A stretch of DNA of 64,000 nucleotides from Nematostella vectensis (lineage: Eukaryota > Cnidaria > Anthozoa > Actiniaria > Edwardsiidae). Position 1 is the first letter of the stretch; each line of letters opens with the position of its first letter. The notes below the pieces were generated by a model, which saw nothing but the letters and a program-made list of their open reading frames with translations, was not told the origin of the DNA and searched no databases. A program made the translations under genes and the position numbers. Shown one piece after another: positions 1 through 14,300 of this stretch. The stretch spans positions 14,942,085 to 15,006,084 of the forward strand of contig NC_064043.1 in assembly GCF_932526225.1 (NCBI RefSeq), written 5' to 3'.

Positions 1-190
1 ACTGTCAGCCCCATGATGGAGCCCATATTGGTACTGACGTCTGGACATCACCCCCCCCCCCCCCACCCTCATCTACCCCCAGTGGTACTTACACTGTCAG
101 CCCCATGATGGAGCCCATATTGGTACTGACGTCTGGACATCACCCCCCCCCCCCCCCCCCCTACCCTCATCTACCCCCAGTGATACTTAC
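1..190 (-). repeat. Two extra copies of exon w46 3' end plus donor
   Basis: About 95-bp units starting at 1 and 93 repeat the last about 40 nt of exon w46 (GGCTCCATCATGGGGCTGAC) followed by GTAAGTACCACTGG and a C-tract (51-64, 142-162). The true exon copy is at 191. The first copy is cut by the window start. Confidence 0.9.
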
Positions 191-395
191 ACTGTCTGCC
201 CCATGATGGAACCCATATTGGTACTGACATCTAGACGTGAGAGGTTCAGCGCGACAATGATCACAGTCTCCCACTTCGACCTGGAGCCAGCACTCGACGA
301 GGAGGAATGGGACAGAGGTCCGTCCACCTCGGTATCGGACGCTGAGCTCTGCTCCACAACAGAATGCAGCGGCTTCTCCGGCCTTTTTCGGGGCC
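191..395 (-). CDS. BLTP1: BLTP1 exon w46 (last in window)
   Basis: 205 nt. WETVIIVALNLSRLDVSTNM then GSIMGQT matches WETLVVFAINLKQLNVQMNMSNVMG. Acceptor CTTTTCAG, donor ACAGT|GTAAGT. Two extra copies of its 3' end and donor follow at 1-190. The gene continues outside the window. Confidence 0.94.
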
Positions 396-2285
396 CTGAA
401 AAGACAGTAAAATAAAGAAATTCAGAGGGTACACCAATACTTCTGTAATTAAGATATTGAGCATTCTACGTTTTGTTTTATCACTCTCACGTTAACCATA
501 ATAATAAGCTTCTCTCCGGAATAAGCGGGGAATTTAAGCGACTGCGACGGCGGCAGCAGGAAGAACGTGTTTTATGTGGTCGCCGGCCTCGCCTGCAGTA
601 TTGCTTATTGGATCAATAACAGTAGAATTGTTTTCAGGTCCTTCGAACAACCAAAGGTCACACTATTTACCAGCTGTTCGAGGGTACGTTTTTGTAAATT
701 AAGTCGCGCTGGTACGGGACACCGGATAAAAAACTATGTTTATGATTATGACGGTGTGCTTGGGCGGCCATTGGTTCAATAGACCCCTGATAGTCTTTTA
801 GAAATTACTGGCACAAAGGACAAGAAATAGCGTTGTCATAGCAAGAAACGAAAAATGATATGAATGGGAGTAGCTCTCAATACCCATTCAGACTCAGATA
901 TGGGGGGATTCATCTGAGCCATTCCCAACTGGCCTGCCCCCAGCCTCGAGCTATAAAGGCTCAACTTCCTGACAAGACTATAAAGATTACAATAAAATAC
1001 CTGTCATAGTCTGCCGTCGAGGCGTCGGCGGAGAAGCGTGTCCGGGAGTCAACAGTCCGTAATTAGTTCCGGACATGGTCATGGACCGGAAGAGGCTTGG
1101 GGATGATGGCAAGAAGCTGAAGAACCCTCCACCGGATGAAGGAGTCTTCCTTTGAGCTGGTAAAGAGTCATTACGAATAATTCAATAGAGCGTTTTAGTA
1201 GGGACAACGGCTGGTAAAAAGGCATTACGAATAATTCAATAGAGCGTTTTACAAGGGACAACGGCTGGTAAAGAGTCATTACGAATAATTCAATAGAGCG
1301 TTTTAGTAGGGACAACGGCTGGTAAAAAGGCATTACGAATAATTCAATAGAGCGTTTTACAAGGGACAACGGCTGGTAAAGAGTCATTACGAATAATTCA
1401 ATAGAGCGTTTTAGTAGGGACAACGGCTGGTAAAGAGGCATTACGAATAATTCAATAGAGCGTTTTACAAGGGACAACGGCTGGTAAAGAGTCATTACGA
1501 ATAATTCAATAGAGCGTTTTAGTTAGGACAACGGCTGGCAAATAGGCATTTCCAATAATTGCGTGTAGGTATTGTTTGCATTCTTACTGGACTTTGCCCT
1601 AGTGGGTGTGGTAGTTTTACGACGGTCTTCTTCGGACATGGATCGAGATAGAATTGGCCGGGATGGCTTGGCCTTGGTTCGCTCAAAATCCAACATCATT
1701 ACCGGAGATGAACTGAAAGGGAGACGTATGAGATCAGCGGTTAAAGCCAGCGATGACAAAAAAGAGACGGTGAGAAGTGACGTTTGTGACGCTAATGGTC
1801 GCAAAAATGAGAGTAACAAAAATGATTTTCTTAAAAATGCTGTTATTGATGATGATGATGAAGATGATGACGATGCTGCTGCTGATCATTATGATGATGA
1901 TGATGATGATGCAAATAATGATAATGATACTGTAATGCTAATGATGGTGATGATGATAATGATGGTGATGATCATGATAATGCTAATGATGGTGATGATA
2001 ATGATAATGCTAATGATTATGTAAATAATGGTGTTGATGATGATGATGGTGATGATAATGATAATGCTAATGATGATGTTGTTGATGATGATGATGATGG
2101 TGATGATAATGATAATGATAATGCTAATAATGATAGTGATGGTGATGATAATGCTAATGATGATGGTGATGATAATAATGATGATGATGTTGATGATGAT
2201 GATGGTGATAATGATGGTGATGATGATGGTGATGATAATGATAATGCTAATGATGATGGTGATGATAATGCTAATGATGATGAAG

Positions 2286-2317
<32 letters not shown>

Positions 2318-5300
2318 GTTCATGATAATGATGATAATGATGACGATGATCACAACGATGATGCATTCAATGACAAAGAAGACAATGCCGAAAATGCTCT
2401 CTGTTAGCTGAATATTATGTTGTTTTAAGCCCACCTTCGCTTGTGTTCCATCTCCACTCTCCCCCCTGTGGCAGCTGTACTAGCCGGGGGGTCCGGCATG
2501 TCCATAGCTTGTGACTTGGCTGCGTACGAGCCTTCTTTCCCCAGGAAAAGACGGCTCATCAGACTGCGCTTATACCACGCTTTCGGGAAATCTAGGATCT
2601 CATTTAGACGGCGCATGTCATAGTTGAACGCCGCTGACCCTATATCGCAGATGCCTGTGAAAAATCAAGCATTTATGATTCTTGTTAAAAACGGAAGCTA
2701 ATCGTGCGTACCCCCAACCTCCAAAAGTATCTGCGTATCACCATTTTGGGCATGTAGACATTTTAAAACTACGACATAAGCGTAATATTTTAGTTTAGTA
2801 ATTTGCTTTTGTATTTAATTTCAAACAAAAGACCAATACATAATGTAGAATACTCAAGTAGAAAAAAAAAACATTCTTCTGTCAGATTATTACATCAACG
2901 TATACCATTGAAAGTGTCTTTAGAAAAAGCATGTTATTATATGTGCACCGATTGGTTAAAAAACATGTAATTCCAAGAATGTCGATCAATTGTTTACAAC
3001 TGAAAATACAGAGGATAATTTGCAACCAACCAAGGTTGAAATTTGATACTTTTATCATGATATGTGATTGAATGTTACTTGCTTGAATTACCTGATGATG
3101 AAAATGGATTTACAGCACAAAAGCGACATCTATAAAAACGGAACATATTGAGCGCATTCAATTACCAAAATCCAAAAGCCAATCGAATTGAATAAGTAGC
3201 CAGCTGCCCACGACACATAAACACCATTAAAATACACAGCTCATAGTCTGATAGCTACTTCCTGAGCTTCATTTTGTTGGGTGAGACAAAGAAAAAACGT
3301 AAAGTTGAAGTCGGCGGAGATGTTGCTTGGTATCGTTCTTCTAGGATTGTTTTTTCTACTACCCAACACGACAGCTCAAGGCGAGTTTAATTGGAAGGTC
3401 AAGAAATTAGGGATGATTTAGATAATCAAGTGGGTAGTTTCTCGAAAAAAAAAAACTCTTTTAACAATCGATAAATGGTTAAATAGATATGCTAAGTCGC
3501 TTTTTTAGAGAAGATACAAATTTTGGAGATCTAAAACGTCGATACTCCGGGATGGCTCATTGTCGTATGTTCCAATTCTCAAACAAGAGGGCCCGGGTTC
3601 AATCAATAATTTTAGGTTGCAAAGTGTAAGATATCAAGACAAATCAACTATTTTATAGTAGACCAAGCTCAATTTGGCATTCGGGTCCTTTCTGTAGTAA
3701 CAGTACTCAGACTTAGAAGGATCATTATGCTTTTAGATGGCGACTCTACGCACAGACAAGCGCAAGCACAAGGAGTAAATCTCGGTGAGTGAAAGACCAA
3801 GGAATAAAGATAAGACTACCACGAAAAAAGCCATAAAACAAATAGACAAATTACATTAACTAAAGAAAATGACCAGGGAAATAGAATCAGAATAATTCTG
3901 AACGAAAAAGACAAAGGGATAAAGAAAAGACTACCACGACAAGAGCCATAAAACAAATAGACAAATGACATTAACTAAAGAAAGTGGACAGGGAAATAGA
4001 ATCAGAATAATTCTAAGCGAAATTCAAAATCGATGAGGGAATTCCATGGTAAATTACAAGCAAAAAATGATATCGCACGAGACGACATGAAATTCACGAA
4101 TCGACGATTAATTATTCTTGAATCCTATAGTCAAATTCCACAAATTATCTCTGACCAATGAGAGCACGCGTAAGAATTTGACTATAGCATTCTAAGCTAA
4201 AGCTCAATACCATTGTTTAAATTCACCAAGCTACACAACGCAGGACGGCTTCTAAAGAAGGTTAGACGATTGTTTTCTAATATTTTGTTGTCTAATAATT
4301 TTTTGGTGATTTTCTTTAGAAACCTGTGGTCGCGCGGAAGTGCCCGCGACACGCGTAATCAGCGGATCAGAAGCATTGCTCGGCGAGTGGCCATGGCAGG
4401 CCTGGTTACACCTCCAGCACACAGGATTCATATGCGGGGGGTCCCTGGTGGCCCCTGGATGGGTACTAACCGCTGCCCACTGTATTCTAAGCGACGACGC
4501 GTCCAAGTACAAAGTCGTCCTTGGCGACGTGGATCGCAAGAAAATTGAGGGTTCTGAACAGATGATTGACGTTGCCATGGTGATCAAGCACTATACTTAC
4601 GGTAACCCTGTGCCTAATACTAATGATGTGACGTTATTGAAGCTGAGGGATTACCCGACAAAGACAGATTTTGTGAACACCGTCTGTCTACCGCAGTACA
4701 TGGACCACGTAGAAATAGGAAAGGACTGCTTCATAACTGGTACAGTACACCCAACTGTTATTGAGGTTCATTTCAACCTACGTTTTGGTAAAAAAAGGCT
4801 AAATCGAAACATATCGTGAAATGGAGCAGAGGAAAAGACAAAACACATGTACAGACGCTATGCACATAATCTCATTGAAAGCTGTTCCCTTTTTTTACCA
4901 CACTGTAAAAATGCGTTAGTGGCGTTCCATTCTCTCAAATCATATCGATAAGAAAAGTCAAGCACCCGACAAATATAAACCACCCGTGAGTCCATTTTTT
5001 TCATCATGCATAATTTGATCGCAAATATCACTAAAGCCTTTCCAAATCAGCCGATGAGAAGGAAAGCTTTCTCGCACGTGTTTTAACACTGCTCTATATT
5101 TTGCTTAGGGTGGGGGCGATCTTACTACCCAGGCCCCACGGCCAACAAGCTCCAGCAAGCTGACCTGCGAGTGGTTTCCAACCGCGCATGCTCAGAACGC
5201 CACATGGGATCAAAGAACATGAGGCTCGAAAACGGCACATGGCGAGTAACCGAAACCATGCTGTGCGCGGGGGATGCCGGGAAGACAGGCAAAAACGGCT

Positions 5301-8300
5301 GCAACGGGGACAGTGGTGGCCCATTCGTGTGTCGGAACACCGCTGGCCAGTGGGTACTGCAGGGTGTGGTGAGCTGGGGTGATCCGGAGTGTTCGTCTGC
5401 CAATCACTTCAGCGTGTTCGCGCGCGTCAGCGTGTTACGTCATTGGATTGATAAGGTTATTGCACGAAATTCGTCATAGAAGAAAATGTTTATCTCGTAT
5501 GTAGTCCAGAAACTTTACAAAGAAAGGCCCTAATCTAATAACTTCATAAATAACTTTTTAGATCATTGGTAATGTATTGATCTTAGTGCTTGTTTTGCCT
5601 CTGTCGTGAATCAAAAGTGTAACATAAAGCAATATTAAACGTTGTTTAATCATTTGCTTTGTGGAATCCGTCTACATCCAAGCGCCTTACGGCGAAAGTG
5701 GACACGAACGGTCAAAAACAAATCTTATGTGGCTGCCTTGAAACCAACCAAAACTAAAAGTATTTTAAGGACTGTACGATACCGCTATGTTGAAGCAAAA
5801 GGTTAAGGTGAAAGGGAATGTAACGGAAGAGCTTACCCGAGACCTTGACCACAGTAGACGAGCTAACCCCAGACAGCAGGTCTGGTGACCCGCCACGGCT
5901 ACCCCTCTCTTCCCCGCCCACCGCGCTAGCAACACGTCTACGAGACAGGTTGAACTTCACGAACTCCACATCCAGGCTCAACGAATCCTTCTTGCCAGAC
6001 ATGGGCTGAGTGGGGGTGAAGCGGAACCGGGCGCGGCTATCTTCAGAGGCATCAGCATCCCCATCCAGAGGGCTGCTTGATGCCCGGCTTACCCCCGTGT
6101 GCTGCTTGCCGTACGGGTGGAAAATGCTGAAGGAAAAGCTGGACAGGCACACGGTGAAGCTGATGCCACCGCTGTCGAAGGTCGGGGCCGAGGAGTCCGA
6201 ACCCTCAGAGGGTTGCTTCCCTTCTCTACTTAGACCTCGTGGGGAAGTGTCCCGAGTTGGGGTACGCGTGGTGGGGGCTTGTAGAAGGTACTTGTTGGGG
6301 CTTGACTTGGAGGAGAAGACGACGTCGAGAGCGGGTAAACGCAGCATGCACTCGACCTGGTACGAACAGTAAGGCGTGTGAAACACACTGAACTAAACAG
6401 TAAAACGTGTTAATTTGCACTGAACTAAACAGTAAGGCGTGTGAAATACACTGAACTAAACAGTAAGGCGTGTGAAATACACTGAACTAAACAGTAAGGC
6501 GTGTGAAACACACTGAACTAAACAGTAAGGCGTGTGAAATACACTGAACTAAACAGTAAAACGTGTTAATTTGCACTGAACTAAACAGTAAGGCGTGTGA
6601 AATACACTGAACTAAACAGTAAGGCGTGTGAAATACACTGAACTAAACAGTAAGGCGTGTGAAACACACTGAACTAAACAGTAAGGCGTGTGAAACACAC
6701 TGAACTAAACAGTAAGGCGTGTGAAATACACTGAACTAAACAGTAAGGCGTGTGAAACACACTGAACTAAACAGTAAGGCGTGTGAAATACACTGAACTA
6801 AACAGTAAAACGTGTTAATTTGCACTGAACTAAACAGTAAGGCGTGTGAAATACACTGAACTAAACAGTAAGGCGTGTGAAATACACTGAACTAAACAGT
6901 AAGGCGTGTGAAACACACTGAACTAAACAGTAAGGCGTGTGAAACACACTGAACTAAACAGTAAGGCGTGTGAAATACACTGAACTAAACAGTAAGGCGT
7001 GTGAAACACACTGAACTAAACAGTAAGGCGTGTGAAATACACTGAACTAAACAGTAAAACGTGTTAATTTGCACTGAACTAAACAGTAAGGCGTGTGAAA
7101 TACACTGAACTAAACAGTAAGGCGTGTGAAACACACTGAACTAAACAGTAAGGCGTGTGAAACACACTGAACTAAACAGTAAGGCGTGTGAAATACACTG
7201 AACTAAACAGTAAGGCGTGTGAAACACACTGAACTAAACAGTAAGGCGTGTGAAATACACTGAACTAAACAGTAAAACGTGTTAATTTGCACTGAACTAA
7301 ACAGTAAGGCGTGTGAAATACACTGAACTAAACAGTAAGGCGTGTGAAATACACTGAACTAAACAGTAAGGCGTGTGAAACACACTGAACTAAACAGTAA
7401 GGCGTGTGAAACACACTGAACTAAACAGTAAGGCGTGTGAAATACACTGAACTAAACAGTAAGGCGTGTGAAACACACTGAACTAAACAGTAAGGCGTGT
7501 GAAATACACTGAACTAAACAGTAAAACGTGTTAATTTGCACTGAACTAAACAGTAAGGCGTGTGAAATACACTGAACTAAACAGTAAGGCGTGTGAAATA
7601 CACTGAACTAAACAGTAAGGCGTGTGAAACACACTGAACTAAACAGTAAGGCGTGTGAAACACACTGAACTAAACAGTAAGGCGTGTGAAATACACTGAA
7701 CTAAACAGTAAGGCGTGTGAAACACACTGAACTAAACAGTAAGGCGTGTGAAATACACTGAACTAAACAGTAAAACGTGTTAATTTGCACTGAACTAAAC
7801 AGTAAGGCGTGTGAAATACACTGAACTAAACAGTAAGGCGTGTGAAACACACTGAACTAAACAGTAAGGCGTGTGAAACACACTGAACTAAACAGTAAGG
7901 CGTGTGAAATACACTGAACTAAACAGTAAGGCGTGTGAAACACACTGAACTAAACAGTAAGGCGTGTGAAATACACTGAACTAAACAGTAAAACGTGTTA
8001 ATTTGCACTGAACTAAACAGTAAGGCGTGTGAAATACACTGAACTAAACAGTAAGGCGTGTGAAATACACTGAACTAAACAGTAAGGCGTGTGAAACACA
8101 CTGAACTAAACAGTAAGGCGTGTGAAACACACTGAACTAAACAGTAAGGCGTGTGAAATACACTGAACTAAACAGTAAGGCGTGTGAAACACACTGAACT
8201 AAACAGTAAGGCGTGTGAAATACACTGAACTAAACAGTAAAACGTGTTAATTTGCACTGAACTAAACAGTAAGGCGTGTGAAATACACTGAACTAAACAG

Positions 8301-11300
8301 TAAGGCGTGTGAAATACACTGAACTAAACAGTAAGGCGTGTGAAACACACTGAACTAAACAGTAAGGCGTGTGAAACACACTGAACTAAACAGTAAGGCG
8401 TGTGAAATACACTGAACTAAACAGTAAGGCGTGTGAAATACACTGAACTAAACAGTAAAACGTGTAAATTTGCACTGAACTAAACAGTAAGGCGTGTGAA
8501 ATACACTGAACTAAACAGTAAGGCGTGTGAAATACACTGAACTAAACAGTAAGGCGTGTGAAATACACTGAACTAAACAGTAAGGCGTGTGAAATACACT
8601 GAACTAAACAGTAAGGCGTGTGAAATACACTGAACTAAACAGTAAGGCGTGTGAAATACACTGAACTAAACAGTAAGGCGTGTGAAATACACTGAACTAA
8701 ACAGTAAGGCGTGTGAAATACACTGAACTAAACAGTAAGGCGTGTGAAATACACTGAACTAAACAGTAAGGCGTGTGAAATACACTGAACTAAACAGTAA
8801 GGCGTGTGAAATACACTGAACTAAACAGTAAGGCGTGTGAAATACACTGAACTAAACAGTAAGGCGTGTGAAATACACTGAACTAAACAGTAAGGCGTGT
8901 GAAATACACTGAACTAAACAGTAAGGCGTGTGAAATACACTGAACTAAACAGTAAAACGTGTAAATTTGCACTGAACTAAACAGTAAAACGTGTGAAATA
9001 CACTGAACTAAACAGTAAGGCGTGTGAAATACACTGAACTAAACAGTAAGGCGTGTGAAATACACTGAACTAAACAGTAAAACGTGTAAATTTGCACTGA
9101 ACTAAACAGTAAATAGTGTAAAATACACTCAACCTTATATAAACAGTAAAGGGTGTAAAATACACTCAACCTGATATAGACATTAAAGCGGGTGAACATA
9201 TACTTAACCTTATGTCAACAGTTAAGCGTGTAAAATACACTCAACCTGATATAAACAGTAAAGGGTGTAAAATACACTTAACCTGATATAGTAAAGCGTG
9301 TGAAATACACTCAACCTAATATATTAAAGTGTATGAAATACACACGACCTTTTATAGTAAAGCGTATACATTCAACACGATTTGACAGTAAAGGTGTAAA
9401 ATACACTTAACCTGATATAGTAAAGCGTGTGAAATACACTCAACCTAATATATTAAAGCGTATGAAATACACACGACCTTTTATAGTAAAGCGTATACAT
9501 TCAACACGATTTGACAGTAAAGGTGTACAGTCGAGCGTTTAAAAATACACAGGGAAGCGTGTAACCAGGGCAACAACCTCCGGACAGAGGAAATGTACCT
9601 TAGACACCGGCTGACAGCTGAAGCGTATATCGGAGGGCTGGACTCTAACGACGACAACTACGTCCACGGGAAAGGAAGAGTACTCAGACATAGAGGAGGA
9701 GACCATGGAGCCGGCAGCACCCGCCTCATCGTCATCCGTCCCATCATCAGACAGGGTGGCACCATCTACACCTGAGAAAACATCACCCTCTTCAGAACAT
9801 TCATGGACACTCTTTCTAGAACTTGTGTACAGAGGGTACCTTTGTATAGCTAGTATCTAGCATTTTGCTTATGCTAACAATTCTACAATCCTGGTATTAG
9901 AGCGACAGCTTTTAAATAAGCCGAAAAGGCGGCGTGATTTGACCCGGTATCCTATTTTGCGAATCTTTTCAATTTTTTTTATCTGAAATAAGAAGCATAC
10001 TATAACAAGCCCTAGTAGATGTTTCTTTGGAGGTCTTCGAGTCTAAACATGCGCGTTCTGCCTCATAGGCTTCCTTTGTTTCGGCAGCAAAGGAGAACAT
10101 GTTTTAGTGTCAGGTATTGACGCTTAGGTGTAAACGACGGTAATCGATGGCACGACAAGAAATAAGTTGACCTTTTCAGCGGAGATTCAGTTCAGCAATA
10201 TTAAAATACTCGAGCGAAGACAACGTTTCTTTCTAAACTAGACCAAATTTGAAAAAGGATAGACATGTAAGGCGCGTTTCACTGAGCAGTTCCCTAGTTG
10301 TGCCTCATACTACGTTCATCTCGTATCATCTCTATCTCGCGTCTTAGGTTAATTATCGCCTTGTGTGCGTACCTTCGTCTGTGTCTGGCACGATGATTGG
10401 CTCCATGGCCTGCTCCACGAAGTCGATGATCGAGGGCTTCAGGACCATCTCCTGTGGCAGAGACTGAAGCGAAACCCAGATGTACAGCCCAGCGCTTTTC
10501 ACCATCTTACGCACTGCCCCAGCCGACGAAGCTAAGAGAACACACATTGTCATTCAGGAGAACTGAGTCTTAAACAGTAAAGCCTCGATCAAACTGATAT
10601 GAGGGTTCATGAGAGTCAATGAGAGCTCCTTCCATAAAAAAAAACTTCCATCAACCCTCAAAGGCTGTTTGATCGCTATTATCGTATGAGCTAAAAATGG
10701 GAACTCTCATGAACTCTCGTCTCCGCTTGATCGAGGCTTTGATCACACACGGTCTTACAGCAAGTGCAAAATTTTGGAATTACATTCTGCATCTGTTCAC
10801 GTGAAATCAAACCTGGTTCTTGGCTGCTGTCGAATGTCCGAGCCTCAGACCCGACAAGAGTGGACGCCATGCTGCCATCTGCACACAAGGTTGAGGTCGT
10901 GGTCCAGGCGGGGCTAGAGGGAGAGGTGGTCGGTCCCTCGCTGTCAAAGCTCGAGGAGTACTGCATTCGCACGTCCACTCCCGGGAGGAGGAGAACCGTG
11001 TCTTTTAGCTGGTAGGTGACGTCTGTCGCGCTGCTCTTGTAGCGCCGTCCACTGGTGCTGGTCGAGGTCGGGTACATGGGGGAGAAGACCTTGGGTCGGG
11101 TAGGGTCAGCAGAGAGGACACGTTTGGCTGATGGTCTACAACAGACACAGTGCATCGAGGTTAGAGATCCTAAAACTTGCTTTTCAGCAGCACAAGAAAC
11201 CGATACGGAGGATGAAGACGGCCGTTAAAGCTTCACGCATAGTCTGGTTGGCCTCATAATCTCAGACAAACCCTCACTTGGTCTCGTTGTATTTTTAATC

Positions 11301-14300
11301 TCATAAAAAACCTCACTTGGCCTCGTTGGCCTAATAACCTCAGACAAACCCTCACTTGGCCTCGTTGGCTTCATAACATCAGACAAACCCTCACTTGGTC
11401 TCGTTGGCTTCATAACATCAGACAAACCCTCACTTGGTCTCGTTGGCTTCATTATCTCATACAAACCCTCACTTGGTTTCGTTGGCCTCATAATCTCATA
11501 CAAACCCTTATTTGGCCTCGTGGTACTCATGACCTCATACAAACCCTTACTTGGTCTCGGTTGCCTCATCCTTGTCTGCAGTGTCGCATGTGTGCAGCAC
11601 GCACTTCCCGCCCTCGATATCAACCGTGACGTCAAGCTCGAAATCGAGGTTCTGCTGTGGAAGTGCCGCTGGCCGAGGTGATTCGCTACTTTGATCTTGC
11701 ACGTCTGCTGTATTGAAGGTCACCCTGGGAACTACAGGGGCTGTTTGGTCCTTATTGTATGGGGTGCTGCGGTAGGTGGGCACAGTTTCATCGTCTTCGG
11801 TGAATGCCAGGTGGGGCCCTAGAATAACAATGAATGAAGTTTATGGTAACCCTATTGGATAATGCATGACCCTCCCTTGTGAACGTGGATCATAACTTAA
11901 CTTCGGTAATGTTGTCGATATAATATGGTGGTGGTAGTTTTGGTGGTAATATTATCCCCCAATGTTTTCACGATGTTCATGATCTATTCGTCTCACCTGG
12001 TGTTGAGTTTAGCGCGTCCGTTGGTCGCGTCAAGCTGGACTCCATGCTCGCGTCTGCCTCATCGTAGGCTTGCTGCGGCATGTACGAGTCTGTCGTGTTC
12101 AACTTTCTGTTTAACCGCTTTCTTGAGTGGCTTAGATCGACCATCTCGCTGCCCTGGTAATCAACACGGACTTATGTTTCATACGTATGGCAGAAGCCCA
12201 AAGAATTGACAAGCAGTCACATCCCACCCATGAACCATTAGTTTGACGGCTATTTTCGTCGCATGCAAAGGCAAAAGATTTGTTAAATTTAAGTTGCAAA
12301 TATGTTCCCGTTTTCACTTATCTCAAGTTACCGTTTTCACTCACCTCAAGTTCCGCGTCTGTCGCGTCTCCGGAGATGCGCCCGTGAAGGCGTGAGCGTG
12401 ACCTTGACCCTTTGACCTGCTCGGACATGGCTCTGCGGGGGTCGTGCGATTTTTTACCGGTCTCTCCGCGATTTGCATACCCTGATTGCCCCCTGGAGTG
12501 CCGACGAAGCTTTTTACGGACGTCTTTGCGGAACTCGTTGAATACCGCACTCTCGAGCTCCTGTAAGAGCTTAGTCTCCTTCTCCAAGAGCCAGCCTTTG
12601 ACATTAACTTGACGCCTGAAGGGCGGAGGTTATTTTAGCGTAAGGTCAAGGGCAGCAGGGACGTCATCCTATTGTTTATCTATGGCTTGTGTTACTTTGC
12701 AATATTTTCTATGGATTTTGTTATAAATCCAACAATGTATAAGTTATGTCTTCCAGTTTTTTTTTTCCGGATTTCCTCCAATTTGTTTAAAGGGCAAGTT
12801 ATGCACAACTGTTATTGTTTATATTAATTTAGATTTGATTCTGTGAGGAAAATTCGCCATCTAAAAACAAAGTTTAATCTCTTTCAAAATTCAATATCAA
12901 ATATTGCAATGAGCTTCCAAATAAGCGGATGATGGAGATGGACCTCGCACTCAGTACCATTTGCTACCATTAGTACCATTTGCTACCATTAGTACCATTT
13001 GCTACCATTAGTACCACTTGCTACCATTAGTACCATTTGCTACCATTAGTACCATTTGCTACCATTAGTACCATTTGCTACCATTAGTACCATTTGCTAC
13101 CATTAGTACCATTTGCTACCATAAGTACCATTTGCTACCATAAGTACCATTTGCTACCATAAGTAGCATTTGCTACCATTAGTACCATTTGCTACCATTA
13201 GTACCATTTGCTACCATTAGTACCATTTGCTACCATTAGTACCATTTGCTACCATTAGTACCATTTGCTACCATTAGTACCATTTGCTACCATAAGTACC
13301 ATTTGCTACCATAAGTACCATTTGCTACCATAAGTAGCATTTGCTACCATTAGTACCATTTGCTACCATTAGTACCATTTGCTAGGGTGACAAATGGAGG
13401 CAGACTAGGTGCTGGTGTGTGGGTAGACTCACTTGAGTTCGTTAACTTTGCGCGCCTGCTCCCACATGTCCTTCTCAACTCTCCTTGAACTGTGCTTCTC
13501 AGTCTTTGCCAAAGAGTCCACCTCGTCCAGTCCTTTCACGGTGGCGTGCGAAGCGTCTTTCTCTGTTGCCTCGGCAACAGACTCCATGTTGGCGATGTCC
13601 GTGTCGCCTGCTAGTGACGTCATGGTATTGGCGAGTGATGAGAGTCGTTTGCCGATGTCCGTGTCGCAGTGGATTTCAACGCCACACATCTGCCACCGAA
13701 CAGACATCACCCATTTGCCTGTCTTGGCCATGTCTAAAGAACGAAAGCAAAACAAGCTAGTATGAAATTAGTGCCCGGGGAGCCTATGTATTTTTTTCGG
13801 ATTTTGAACGGATCAATCATTGGGAAGGGTGCGCCTATTCCACTCGCGCTTTTAGGTTACGGCGTGCTTTGAGCCAGCGGGATTCCACCGGATAAAAAGA
13901 ATCGGGAAAAAAGTTATTTCATTATTTTCAATTGACATCAACGGAGGACCAACAAATGGCCGGGGAGTTTAACAGGGCTAAAGAAAAAATGAGACGGCTG
14001 TAAGAATTTGGGCATTCATGGTCTCACATTCAGGTTCAGGTGGTCTTTCCGCTGATGACACCAAAACATTAAGACCTCACATTTGTTTCACAAACGTGAT
14101 AGCAATATCAGCTGATGAAAAGGAGTCAAAAACAGAGTTTTACAAAGATTCGTATGCCGGTTAATAGCACTGTCACTAGCAGATTCTACAGACAAGCTGT
14201 AGAATAACTAGGTGCTCTGCGTAGGTGCGGTGGTATCAGGGAAATAAATCAATAGGGTTGAAATGGTTAACAGAAAAGTTTCGCTGACATTCGATCATTA

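Noticed and set aside
1889-2434. Ile/Met/Asp-rich ORFs on both strands
   Set aside because: Microsatellite translation.
6357-9120. CRISPR-like regular repeat
   Set aside because: Units are contiguous with no unique spacers, in an animal intron.
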